Source: B16-G9 sp964400655
GTDB taxonomy: Bacteria; Bacteroidota; Bacteroidia; Bacteroidales; F082
Length of the DNA: 9,163 bases
Assembly (NCBI GenBank): GCA_964400655.1
Contig: CAYNVN010000183.1
Coordinates: 1-9,163, forward strand
Direction of reading: 5' to 3'
Positions within the stretch are counted from its first letter, which is position 1. Each line of letters opens with the position of its first letter. Shown here in pieces: positions 1 through 7,103 of the stretch. The translations under genes were made by a program, and so were the position numbers. The notes under the pieces were generated by a model. That model had not been told where the DNA came from, did no database searches, and was given only the letters and a program-made list of their open reading frames with translations.

Positions 1-461
1 AATCTGTTTTCAAGTTGTTGTTCAGCATATAAATATCCGTGATGTTCTTCATATTCTTCCCACGAGATTGGGAATAAATGATACTCCCATTTTCGTCCGG
101 TTAGCGGTTCATTTATTTGATTTGATAAATCAAACGAAGAAGAGCCACTTGTAAATAATTGAACATCTTTAAATCTATCCGTAATTATTTTCATTGTAAG
201 CCCAATCCCTTTTATTCTTTGAGCTTCGTCAATAAAAACATATTTATACCTGCCAAGAATCGAACGGATTTGTTCTGTATTGGGTTCTGTTAATAATGTT
301 CTCGTTCCGGGATCATCTCCGTCAAGTAGTAAATACGTTTTGTTTTTAAGAATTGTCTCTATTAAAGTTGTTTTACCAACCTGTCTTGGCCCGATTAAAA
401 CAATTGCTTTCCCCGACCCAATTCGCTTTTCTATTATTTTCTCTAAATACCTTAAATACAT
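1..461 (-). CDS. AAA-family ATPase, AAA_14/DUF4143 type (N-terminal part, cut by window edge)
   Basis: The reading frame from ATG 461 runs off the left edge, giving 153 residues of a protein that in this family is usually near 380-400. Walker A is GPRQVGKT (residues 24-31) and Walker B is YVFIDEAQ (74-81). These are followed by TSGSSSFDLS (104-113), LTGR (120-123) and FPIS (130-133), the typical order in AAA_14 ATPases whose C-terminal half is DUF4143. That half lies outside the window. Family members bind and hydrolyse ATP, but their cellular role is poorly known; some authors compare them with antitoxin-like or DNA-associated ATPases, which cannot be tested here. Base and codon use differ from the neighbours: blocks 1-60 and 181-240 are about 32% and 30% G+C, and five of ten arginines are AGA, which I found only once among the hflX arginines I checked. 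This suggests an accessory, possibly transferred gene. The start is chosen because a TAnnTTTG box lies 10 bases upstream. Confidence 0.85.
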   Translation of the reverse strand, partial: MYLRYLEKIIEKRIGSGKAIVLIGPRQVGKTTLIETILKNKTYLLLDGDDPGTRTLLTEPNTEQIRSILGRYKYVFIDEAQRIKGIGLTMKIITDRFKDVQLFTSGSSSFDLSNQINEPLTGRKWEYHLFPISWEEYEEHHGYLYAEQQLENR

Positions 462-471
462 ATTTTTCTTT

Positions 472-479
472 CAAAGATA
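472..479 (-). promoter_or_regulatory. Candidate -7 promoter box of the AAA ATPase gene
   Basis: On the minus strand the sequence reads TATCTTTG, a full match to the Bacteroidota -7 consensus TAnnTTTG, ending 10 bases before ATG 461. No TTG or TTTG is present at the expected -33 distance, so the call rests on one box only. The direct repeats at 499-548 lie directly upstream. Confidence 0.35.
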
Positions 480-498
480 ATACTTTTTGCTGAAACAT

Positions 499-548
499 TC
501 ACCATAAGTTATGTTTTTGTGTGAATATTATCACCGAAAGTTATGTCT
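499..548. repeat. Pair of 18-base direct repeats, 32-base period
   Basis: TCACCATAAGTTATGTTT (499-516) and TCACCGAAAGTTATGTCT (531-548) match at 15 of 18 positions. The period of 32 bases is about three helical turns. The first copy contains the palindrome CATAA-G-TTATG (503-513). Between them lies GTGA-N6-TCAC (521-534). The pair sits upstream of the AAA ATPase start and downstream of the hflX stop. It could be two protein-binding sites or the remnant of a dispersed intergenic repeat; the sequence alone does not decide. Confidence 0.5.
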
Positions 549-607
549 CGGCGGAGATGGCTATTGTATTAACTCGCACCCGGCTTCAATTTACAGATAC
601 TATTTGC

Positions 608-1807
608 TTAATACAGAAAATCGTTGTAAGGATACCTTACGGCGTGTACTTTTTTTATGTGCTCGTAAAGCAGGTTTTTAAACCGGTCGTAATTGTTTTT
701 TGTTTTGGCCGAAATAAATATACACGGATGATTCTCTTTGGCCATCCAGGTGTTTTTCAGCTCTTCGAGCGTTATGTTTTCGCGTGAAGAAGGAGTCAGG
801 TCATCCTCCTCTTTTTCAACCCACCGGTAAGCATCAATTTTGTTAAACACCATAATCACCGCTTTATCGCCGGCACCGATTTCGGAAAGCGTGTGATTAA
901 CCGTTTTTATCTGGTCTTCAAATTCGGGATGCGAAATATCAACCACATGCACCAAAATGTCCGATTCGCGAACCTCATCCAATGTTGATTTAAAAGACTC
1001 AACCAGTCCGTGCGGCAACTTACGAATGAACCCAACCGTGTCGGAAAGCAAAAACGGAAGGTTTTCAATCACCACTTTCCTTACGGTGGTATCGAGGGTG
1101 GCAAACAGTTTATTTTCTGCAAAAATCTCCGATTTTGAAAGCAGATTCATAATGGTTGATTTGCCAACGTTGGTATAACCCACCAACGCAACCCGCACCA
1201 TTTTTCCCCTGTTTTTTCGTTGAGTGGCTTTTTGTTTATCTATTTGCTCCAGCTTTTTTTTAAGCAGTGCGATTTTATCTCTGATGATACGGCGGTCGGT
1301 TTCAATTTCGGTTTCACCGGGCCCGCGAAGTCCGATACCTCCGCGTTGCCGTTCAAGGTGGGTCCACATACCGGTTAACCGGGGCAACAAATACTGATAT
1401 TGAGCAAGCTCTACCTGTACTTTAGCGTGTGCTGTTTGTGCCCTTTTGGCAAAAATATCAAGTATCAGGTTGGTACGGTCGAGCACTTTGGCTTCAATGG
1501 CTTTTTCAAGATTCCGGATTTGCGAAGGGGTAAGTTCATCGTCAAAAACAACCATATCGATTTCGGCGGCCTTAACGTACCTGACAATTTCATCCAGCTT
1601 ACCGGTTCCTACATATGTTTTCGGGTTCGGGAAGTCGAGATTCTGGACAAACCTGGCCTCAACCACTCCGCCGGCAGTATCCACCAAAAATTCAAGTTCA
1701 TCAAGGTACTCGGTAACCTTATCTTTACCATCTTTTCCCATAGAGATACCAACCAAAACCGTTTTTTCGGGTTCGGTTTTAATGGAAGAGGCTTTTTTTT
1801 CAATCAT
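608..1807 (-). CDS. hflX: GTPase HflX (ribosome-associated)
   Basis: HflX is a GTPase of the Obg-HflX superfamily that binds the 50S subunit and in studied bacteria splits stalled or stress-inactivated 70S ribosomes. At 399 residues it has normal length. The N-terminal HflX domain (about 15-160) ends in the signature RGPGETEIETDRR (161-173), followed by a charged, probably coiled-coil linker (174-201). The G domain is complete: G1 GYTNVGKS (210-217), G2 LFATLDTT (234-241), G3 DTVGF (256-260), G4 NKID (322-325) and G5 SAK (366-368). The C-terminus YPYNDFLY looks typical for Bacteroidota HflX. The gene follows trpS on the same strand after 75 bases; no TAnnTTTG box is visible in that gap, so read-through from trpS is plausible. 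The first ATG is used because the protein then starts like other family members; the in-frame Met23 would leave a shorter N-terminus. Confidence 0.97.
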   Translation of the reverse strand: MIEKKASSIKTEPEKTVLVGISMGKDGKDKVTEYLDELEFLVDTAGGVVEARFVQNLDFPNPKTYVGTGKLDEIVRYVKAAEIDMVVFDDELTPSQIRNLEKAIEAKVLDRTNLILDIFAKRAQTAHAKVQVELAQYQYLLPRLTGMWTHLERQRGGIGLRGPGETEIETDRRIIRDKIALLKKKLEQIDKQKATQRKNRGKMVRVALVGYTNVGKSTIMNLLSKSEIFAENKLFATLDTTVRKVVIENLPFLLSDTVGFIRKLPHGLVESFKSTLDEVRESDILVHVVDISHPEFEDQIKTVNHTLSEIGAGDKAVIMVFNKIDAYRWVEKEEDDLTPSSRENITLEELKNTWMAKENHPCIFISAKTKNNYDRFKNLLYEHIKKVHAVRYPYNDFLY

Positions 1808-1882
1808 GGGAAAAGGATAAAAACAATTGATATTTATTCATTACAAAATAGCAACAACGCTTAAGGCAGGTTTTGGAGCTCA

Positions 1883-2890
1883 CTAATAATACTTTCTGAA
1901 CCCGATGATTGACCTTACATCGTTTACCGTTTTACGGGCACTTTCGCCGGCTTTTTCGGCTCCCGTTTTCATCACTTTATCGATATAATCCTGATTGGCC
2001 GAAATCTCCGCTACCTTTTCGCGGAAAGGAGCCGTAAAGGCAATAATATCTTCGGCAAGCTGTTTTTTAAGGTCGCCGTAACGGATGGTCATGTTGTTGT
2101 ATTGATCTTCGAAATGTGCTACCACATCGGGTGTTGAAACCGCTTTCAATATGGTAAAGAGATTTTCGATGGGTTCGGGTTTGGTTTGGTTCATCTGTGT
2201 GGGGCCGCTGTCGGTAACAGCGCGCATCACTTTTTTACGGATTGATTTCGGGTCTTCGGCTAAAAATACGGCGTTGCCTTCACCTTCCGATTTACCCATT
2301 TTTCCGGAACCGTCAAGTCCGGGTATTTTAATCAGTTCATCTCCAAAATTAAAGGCTCTGGGGATGGGAAAATAATCGGTTTTGTACATGCGGTTAAACC
2401 TGCGGGCAAAAGTACGGGTCATTTCAAGGTGCTGTTCCTGATCTTTACCCACCGGCACAAACGACGAGCGGTGAATTAAAATATCGGCAGCCATTAAGGT
2501 GGGATAGGTAAGCAGACCGGCATTAACATTATCGGGCTGTTTGCGTGCTTTTTCTTTAAAGGTGGTTACCCTTTCCAGCTCACCGAGATAGGCATTCATG
2601 TTTAAAAACAGATAAAGCTCGGCTGTTTCGGGCAGGTCGCTTTGCAGGTAGATGGTTGCTTTTTCGGGGTCAAGTCCTGCGGCCAGATACTCAACCAGCA
2701 CCTGACGCACATTACCCTGTAAGTCGCCCGGTTTGGGGTGTGTGGTTAAGGAGTGGTAATCGGCAATAAAAAAGAAACACTCATTGGTTTCCTGCATTTT
2801 TAAAAAATTTTTAACCGCACCAAAATAGTTACCAAGGTGCAGGTTACCCGTGGGGCGTATTCCGCTCAGTACAATATCTTTTTTTTCCAT
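1883..2890 (-). CDS. trpS: Tryptophan--tRNA ligase (TrpRS)
   Basis: This cytoplasmic class I aminoacyl-tRNA synthetase activates tryptophan with ATP and charges tRNA-Trp. The 335 residues match the usual bacterial length of about 330-340. The first class I signature is PTGNLHLGN (13-21, the HIGH-equivalent HLGN at 18-21). The second is KMGKS (197-201), a known variant of KMSKS with Gly in place of the first Ser. Between them AADI (134-137) and VGKDQEQHLEMTR (147-159) form the expected substrate-pocket region. No truncation or frameshift is seen. PBP1A ends 78 bases upstream and hflX begins 75 bases downstream on the same strand. A TAnnTTTG box lies five bases before the ATG, so the gene may have its own promoter with an extremely short leader, or be read from the upstream operon. 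Confidence 0.97.
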   Translation of the reverse strand: MEKKDIVLSGIRPTGNLHLGNYFGAVKNFLKMQETNECFFFIADYHSLTTHPKPGDLQGNVRQVLVEYLAAGLDPEKATIYLQSDLPETAELYLFLNMNAYLGELERVTTFKEKARKQPDNVNAGLLTYPTLMAADILIHRSSFVPVGKDQEQHLEMTRTFARRFNRMYKTDYFPIPRAFNFGDELIKIPGLDGSGKMGKSEGEGNAVFLAEDPKSIRKKVMRAVTDSGPTQMNQTKPEPIENLFTILKAVSTPDVVAHFEDQYNNMTIRYGDLKKQLAEDIIAFTAPFREKVAEISANQDYIDKVMKTGAEKAGESARKTVNDVRSIIGFRKYY

Positions 2891-2895
2891 GGCGG

Positions 2896-2903
2896 CAAAA
2901 ATA
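2896..2903 (-). promoter_or_regulatory. Candidate -7 box immediately upstream of trpS
   Basis: The minus strand reads TATTTTTG, a full TAnnTTTG match, only five bases before the trpS ATG. Initiation at the usual distance would fall at or next to the start codon and give a leaderless or nearly leaderless mRNA. No TTG is present 17-23 bases upstream, so it may be a chance match in an AT-rich stretch. Confidence 0.25.
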
Positions 2904-2942
2904 GTTATTTCTTTTGATTTAAACGGAGGGGGTAACCGGCAA

Positions 2943-2961
2943 TCCCGTTATCGAACCGGGA
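2943..2961 (-). other. Stem-loop between PBP1A and trpS
   Basis: On the plus strand TCCCGTT and AACCGGGA can pair as a seven-base-pair stem around the loop ATCG, with C2957 bulged. It lies eight bases after the PBP1A stop codon in the direction of transcription. No T-run follows it on the minus strand, so it does not look like a standard intrinsic terminator. It may protect the mRNA 3' end or only weakly reduce read-through into trpS. Confidence 0.35.
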
Positions 2962-2968
2962 ATAAAAA

Positions 2969-5251
2969 TTAAAACTGGTCTTCCTCATCAAAGTCGTTAT
3001 CCGAAGAGCTGTTGGCATTGGCTTTTTCGCAGTCAAACTCAATGGAGATATCTTTTAGCGGAGGGCTGAAAGTATCGCTACGTTTAATCCCCAGCGAGGG
3101 GTCGTTATAAACCTTTTTCATGTAAATGGCCCAAATGGGCAACGCCATGTTGGCACCCTGCCCAAGTCTGATGCTTCTAAAGTGAACCGACCTGTCTTCG
3201 GCACCTACCCAAACCCCTGTTGTAAGTTTAGGTGTGATGCCCATAAACCAGCCGTCCGACTGATTTTGGGTTGTTCCGGTTTTACCGGCTATTTCGTTGT
3301 TGTATCCATAACGATAACGCAACCTGATACCTGTTCCGCTTTCCACAACACCTTCCATTAATTTAAGCATCTTATAAGCGGTTACCTCGTCCATTGCTTC
3401 CGTTTTTTCAGGAACAAACTCTTCGATAACATTTCCGTTTTTATCTTCAATTTTGGTAACAAACACCGGTTTAATATAAACTCCCCTGTCGGCAAAGGTA
3501 TTCATGGCCCCCACCATTTCGTAGAGTGACAGGTCGGGGGTTCCGAGAGCAATGGAGGGTACGGCCGGTATTTTAGAGGTAACGCCCATTTTTCGGGCCA
3601 TCTGTATAACCGATTGTGGCGAAAACCGGCTGATAAGGTATGCCGATATCCAGTTGTTTGAGTTGGCCAATGCCCATTTTAAGGTTACCTCCTCACCCAC
3701 GCGTTTGGTATCGGAGTTTCGGGGAGTCCAAAAGGTACCGTCACCCAGCTCCACGCTGTACGAGATATTCGGGATTCTGGTACAGGGGGTAAACTCTCCT
3801 TCCTGCATGGCCAATGAATAAAGGAACGGTTTAAAGGTAGAGCCTACCTGACGTTTTCCCTGTGTAACGTGGTCGAACTGGAAAAAGCTGTAATCGATAC
3901 CACCCACATATGCCCTTACAAATCCTGTTTTTGTTTCCATCGACATCAGGCCTGCATGAAGGAAAAATTTATTGTACCGTATTGAGTCGTAAGGGGTCAT
4001 CACCGTATCAATGGGGCCGTTCCATGAAAAGAGCACCATTTTGGCAGGCTTTTTAAATGACCTCAGTATGGAATCCATCGAAACGCCTGCTTTTTTAAGT
4101 TTACGGTAACGCTCGCTTCGTCTTATGGACCTAAGCATCAATTTTTTAACCTGTTCGGCGACATCAACATCCTCTCCTTTAAAAACAAAAGGGGCATAGG
4201 TATAGCCTTCCCAGTGTTTATAAAATGCCGGTTGCAGATAACCGCCAATATGCTCGCGAACAGCCTCTTCGGCATATCGTTGCATACGCGAATCGATGGT
4301 TGTATAAATTTTTAACCCGTCTTTATAGAGGTTATAAGGGGTACCATCGGGTTTATAATGGTTGGCACACCATTTTTTCATCTGCCCTCTTAAATATTCA
4401 CGAAAGTAGGTAGCCAGTCCCTGTTTATGATTTAAGTTATGATATTTTGAGATTCCCAGCGGCAGTTGTTTTACCGAGTCGGCTGTTTGCGATGAGATAA
4501 ATCCGTATCGTTCCATTTGCGACAATACAAGATTACGTCTTTTCAATGCGTTATCGGGATGCAGAACGGGGCTGTAACGGGTTGGGGCATTAACCACACC
4601 GGCCATTAAGGCGGCTTCCTGAAGATTTAACGAATCGGGTGTTTTTCCAAAAAAGGTGCGCGATGCCTGTTTAATTCCGTATGCGTTATGCCCGAAAAAT
4701 ACCGTGTTAAGATACATGGCAATAATCTCTTCTTTTGAATAGTATTTTTCAAGTTTGGCTGCGGTTACCCACTCCTGAAATTTACGTAATATCAGTTGGG
4801 GTTTGGTAAGCCGTCCTCTTGGAAAAAGGTTTTTTGCAAGTTGCTGTGTAAGTGTACTTCCTCCACCTTTGCTTTTTCCGGTAATCACGCCGTAAAAAAC
4901 CCTGCCTAAAGCTTTTTCGTCAATGCCCGAATGCTCGTTAAATCTGACATCTTCAATGGCCATTAAAGCGTTGATAAGATTGGGAGAGATGTGCCGGTAG
5001 GTGATGTTTGATCGATTTTCGATAAAAAAGGTACCAAGTATAACTCCGTCGGAAGAATAGATTTCGGTGGCAAGATTGCTTTTGGGGTTTTCCAGCTCTT
5101 CAAAAGAGGGCATTTCTCCAAACCAGCCGCTCGCCACCCCGTAAAAAAACAGGATAACCAGTGCAATAAAAGCAAAAAATAACATCCAGAATTTTACCAG
5201 ATAATTAAAAATCTTTTTTTTGGGTTTAATCACTTTTTTTTCTTCACTCAT
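2969..5251 (-). CDS. mrcA: Class A penicillin-binding protein 1A (bifunctional transglycosylase/transpeptidase)
   Basis: This inner-membrane enzyme polymerises lipid II into glycan strands and crosslinks the stem peptides in the periplasm. The 760 residues are of normal length. A short cytoplasmic Lys-rich tail is followed by one membrane anchor (about 17-40). The GT51 glycosyltransferase domain shows EDVRFNEHSGID (100-111, catalytic Glu100), GGSTLTQQLAKNLF (130-143) and RKFQEWVTAAKLE (156-168). The transpeptidase domain has all three penicillin-binding motifs: STFK (471-474, nucleophile Ser471), SNN (531-533) and KTGT (657-660). The C-terminus (about 744-760) is a Ser/Asp/Glu/Asn-rich tail. 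The gene starts 11 bases after the gldH stop, with AAAGG as a possible ribosome-binding site 4-8 bases before the ATG, so the two are almost certainly in one operon. mrcA is used as a family symbol; pbpA or ponA are also used in related genomes. Confidence 0.96.
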   Translation of the reverse strand: MSEEKKVIKPKKKIFNYLVKFWMLFFAFIALVILFFYGVASGWFGEMPSFEELENPKSNLATEIYSSDGVILGTFFIENRSNITYRHISPNLINALMAIEDVRFNEHSGIDEKALGRVFYGVITGKSKGGGSTLTQQLAKNLFPRGRLTKPQLILRKFQEWVTAAKLEKYYSKEEIIAMYLNTVFFGHNAYGIKQASRTFFGKTPDSLNLQEAALMAGVVNAPTRYSPVLHPDNALKRRNLVLSQMERYGFISSQTADSVKQLPLGISKYHNLNHKQGLATYFREYLRGQMKKWCANHYKPDGTPYNLYKDGLKIYTTIDSRMQRYAEEAVREHIGGYLQPAFYKHWEGYTYAPFVFKGEDVDVAEQVKKLMLRSIRRSERYRKLKKAGVSMDSILRSFKKPAKMVLFSWNGPIDTVMTPYDSIRYNKFFLHAGLMSMETKTGFVRAYVGGIDYSFFQFDHVTQGKRQVGSTFKPFLYSLAMQEGEFTPCTRIPNISYSVELGDGTFWTPRNSDTKRVGEEVTLKWALANSNNWISAYLISRFSPQSVIQMARKMGVTSKIPAVPSIALGTPDLSLYEMVGAMNTFADRGVYIKPVFVTKIEDKNGNVIEEFVPEKTEAMDEVTAYKMLKLMEGVVESGTGIRLRYRYGYNNEIAGKTGTTQNQSDGWFMGITPKLTTGVWVGAEDRSVHFRSIRLGQGANMALPIWAIYMKKVYNDPSLGIKRSDTFSPPLKDISIEFDCEKANANSSSDNDFDEEDQF

Positions 5252-5262
5252 AAGCCTTTAAA

Positions 5263-5733
5263 CTACTGTGCTTCGGAAATTCTGATGCCGATGTTTACAA
5301 TTCCTTTTAACGTGTCGCGGCGCATGGCCTGTTGAAAATAAAAATCATATTTTCCTTTTAGCGGAAATTTTAAATTTTTTCGCAATAAAATATTGTCTTC
5401 TTTAATACCGCCCCAGCCCTTTCCCAGCCATTTCCCGGTTTCGTCGGCTAATATACATTCAATCGTATCGCGGGTTACATTATTATTTGGAAACTGAGTG
5501 GATAGAAAAAGATACAGGTTACTAAAACGGTAATCTGTTTTATGCCGGAGTATTAAATAGTAATCGTAAAGTTTTGTTGTGTCTTCAACATTAACTTCAA
5601 AATGTACGGCATTATTTTTAAACCATTTTCCGTTTTCCACGGTAAACTGTTTGTCGTAAATCGACCTTTGTCCGCACGAACTCAACATCAACAATGCGGC
5701 AACAACAAACAACAGTTTTTTTACTATCTTCAT
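5263..5733 (-). CDS. gldH: Gliding-motility lipoprotein GldH family
   Basis: GldH is a lipoprotein first found to be needed for gliding in Flavobacterium, and homologues also occur in non-gliding Bacteroidota. The 156 residues start with a lipoprotein signal: MKIVKK, a hydrophobic stretch, and the lipobox LSSC with the lipidated Cys at position 20. Family-like segments are YRFSNLYLFL (68-77) and GKWLGKGWGG (100-109), followed by an antiparallel-looking beta-rich C-terminal half. The precise molecular role is unknown. It lies 122 bases downstream of ricT and 11 bases upstream of the PBP1A gene, both on the same strand. That placement points to envelope biogenesis rather than motility alone. 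No TAnnTTTG box is seen in the 122-base gap, so transcription from the ricT promoter is likely. No other gld genes are in the window. Confidence 0.9.
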   Translation of the reverse strand: MKIVKKLLFVVAALLMLSSCGQRSIYDKQFTVENGKWFKNNAVHFEVNVEDTTKLYDYYLILRHKTDYRFSNLYLFLSTQFPNNNVTRDTIECILADETGKWLGKGWGGIKEDNILLRKNLKFPLKGKYDFYFQQAMRRDTLKGIVNIGIRISEAQ

Positions 5734-5855
5734 GGTAAATGCTTAATGGGTCTTTTGTTATTAATGATAAACAGTTTAAAATATTGTGTTTGCTACGATT
5801 AATTATTTTAATGAAGTCCTTAAAATTGAGTTCGATAAACACCCTGTAAAAACCA

Positions 5856-6962
5856 CTAAATATAGTTTGAGAGTTGATCAAAATCCTGATTTTCAACATT
5901 GGTTGCCTGATCTTTTTCAACGGCAAACGATTCGATATCTTTCGGGAACCTGTTTCTTTTATTCAAATCAATAATCTTTTTTACCTGATCAATATGGATG
6001 GCGAACATATTGTTGGGATCGTTTTTATAAGCATACCACATCACCCGTTTAAAGATATCGCTTTTTTTGTAAAAGGCTTCACCCTTTTTTGATCGCAGGC
6101 TAATCCGGTTGTCGGGAAATTCTTTTAATGCAGATGAATAATCGTCCACTTCGTAGTTAAGACAGCATTTAAGTTTGCCGCACTGTCCTGCCAGTTTTTG
6201 AGGATTTAACGAAAGCTGCTGAACGCGTGCCGAGCTTGTTGAAACACTTTTAAAGTTGGTTATCCACGACGAACAGCAAAGTTCACGTCCGCACGAACCG
6301 ATGCCTCCCAGCTTGGCTCCCTCCTGCCTTACACCTATCTGACGCATTTCAATACGAATATGAAAACTTTCGGCAAGCTTTTTAATCAACTCTCTAAAAT
6401 CAACCCGCTCGCTGGCAGTGTAATAAAAAACAGCTTTGGTTTTGTCGCCCTGATACTCCACATCGTTTATTTTCATATCAAGACCCAGGTTCATGGCAAT
6501 TTCACGACTTCTGAAAATGGTTTTGTTTTCCAGGGAAATGGCTTTAAACCAGTTTTCAATATCTATTGAACGGGCATAGCGGTAAACCTGTTTAAAATCC
6601 GTTTTTTCAACATCCGCCTTTTTGCGTTTCATTTGTAACAGAACAGCTTCTCCCGTCAATGACACAATACCGATATCGTGTCCCGAAACGGCTTCAACGG
6701 CAACAATATCGCCCTCGCTCAATAACAAATCGGGCGAATGTTTAAAAAACTCTTTATGATCGTTTTTAAACCGTACCTCCACAAAATGTTGTTCTTCTTC
6801 CTGTAAAGGATTGCTGTATTCGTTAAGCCAGTTGAAGGAGCTGAGTTTACAACACCGCAACTGATTAATCGGTTTCTTATTGTCGATACCGGCAGCAACA
6901 CAGCATCCGCGTGAAGAGGTATCGTATGTTGCGGCAGGTATATTATATATGTTTTCTTCCAT
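5856..6962 (-). CDS. ricT: RicT-like PSP1-domain protein (cysteine-rich)
   Basis: This protein belongs to the PSP1/YaaT (RicT) family. In Bacillus subtilis RicT works with two partners in an iron-sulfur complex that affects RNase Y-dependent mRNA maturation; its role in Bacteroidota is not established. From ATG 6962 it has 368 residues. The diagnostic block is GSCGRELCC (222-230) and, about 30 residues later, LAGQCGKLKCCLNYE (257-271), giving six cysteines suited to binding a metal cluster. Two extra CC pairs lie near the N-terminus (20-21 and 37-38). A longer reading frame begins at TTG 6998, but that codon lies upstream of a good TAnnTTTG promoter box, so ATG 6962 is preferred. The holB stop is 141 bases upstream and gldH starts 122 bases downstream, all on the same strand. 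The C-terminal tail (about 345-368) is charged and poorly conserved-looking. Confidence 0.9.
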   Translation of the reverse strand: MEENIYNIPAATYDTSSRGCCVAAGIDNKKPINQLRCCKLSSFNWLNEYSNPLQEEEQHFVEVRFKNDHKEFFKHSPDLLLSEGDIVAVEAVSGHDIGIVSLTGEAVLLQMKRKKADVEKTDFKQVYRYARSIDIENWFKAISLENKTIFRSREIAMNLGLDMKINDVEYQGDKTKAVFYYTASERVDFRELIKKLAESFHIRIEMRQIGVRQEGAKLGGIGSCGRELCCSSWITNFKSVSTSSARVQQLSLNPQKLAGQCGKLKCCLNYEVDDYSSALKEFPDNRISLRSKKGEAFYKKSDIFKRVMWYAYKNDPNNMFAIHIDQVKKIIDLNKRNRFPKDIESFAVEKDQATNVENQDFDQLSNYI

Positions 6963-6986
6963 TATTTTCGTGATGATTCCAACCGA

Positions 6987-7018
6987 CAAAGGTAGCAAAA
7001 TTATACCTTGCTTTTAAA
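6987..7018 (-). promoter_or_regulatory. Probable promoter of the ricT-gldH-PBP1A operon
   Basis: The minus strand has TACCTTTG (6994 to 6987), a full TAnnTTTG match ending 24 bases before ATG 6962. TTTA, close to the -33 element TTTG, lies 20 bases upstream (7015-7018). A second match, TAATTTTG, occupies 6996-7003 and may be an alternative box. The predicted transcript start near 6980 leaves a leader of about 20 bases. Confidence 0.45.
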
Positions 7019-7039
7019 GGTTAAAAAGCAACCTAAAGC
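7010..7039. other. Hairpin in the holB-ricT gap overlapping the promoter
   Basis: GCTTT (7010-7014) plus AGGTT (7018-7022) can pair with AACCT (7030-7034) plus AAAGC (7035-7039), giving ten base pairs with a three-base bulge and a seven-base loop. It lies between the holB stop and ricT and overlaps the predicted -33 region. A T-rich tract does not directly follow on the minus strand, so a terminator role for holB is weakly supported; an operator is equally possible. Confidence 0.35.
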
Positions 7040-7103
7040 AATACCTCAAAAAGCAAAAAAAGAAGTCAGGTGCTTATCCGGCAAAAAACAGGCAAACACC
7101 CTG

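Noticed and set aside
197..201. TrpRS KMGKS instead of KMSKS as a possible loss of function (residue numbers of the protein at 1883-2890)
   Set aside because: This is a tolerated natural variant of the class I motif; both lysines and the final serine are present and the remaining active-site regions are intact.
548..559. Small stem TCTC-GGCG-GAGA after hflX as a terminator
   Set aside because: Only four base pairs and no T-run on either strand; too weak to annotate.
521..787. Plus-strand open frame of 88 codons covering the repeat region and the 3' end of hflX
   Set aside because: Most of it is antisense to hflX; the rest is the direct-repeat stretch. No motif or promoter supports it.
1400..1864. 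Plus-strand open frames opposite hflX (154 and 124 codons)
   Set aside because: They lie antisense to the conserved HflX coding region; their residues reflect the reverse complement of conserved codons.
5618..5926. Open frame of 102 codons on the minus strand between ricT and gldH
   Set aside because: It overlaps the ends of both real genes in another frame, shows no recognisable motif and no start-site signals; it is a shadow frame.
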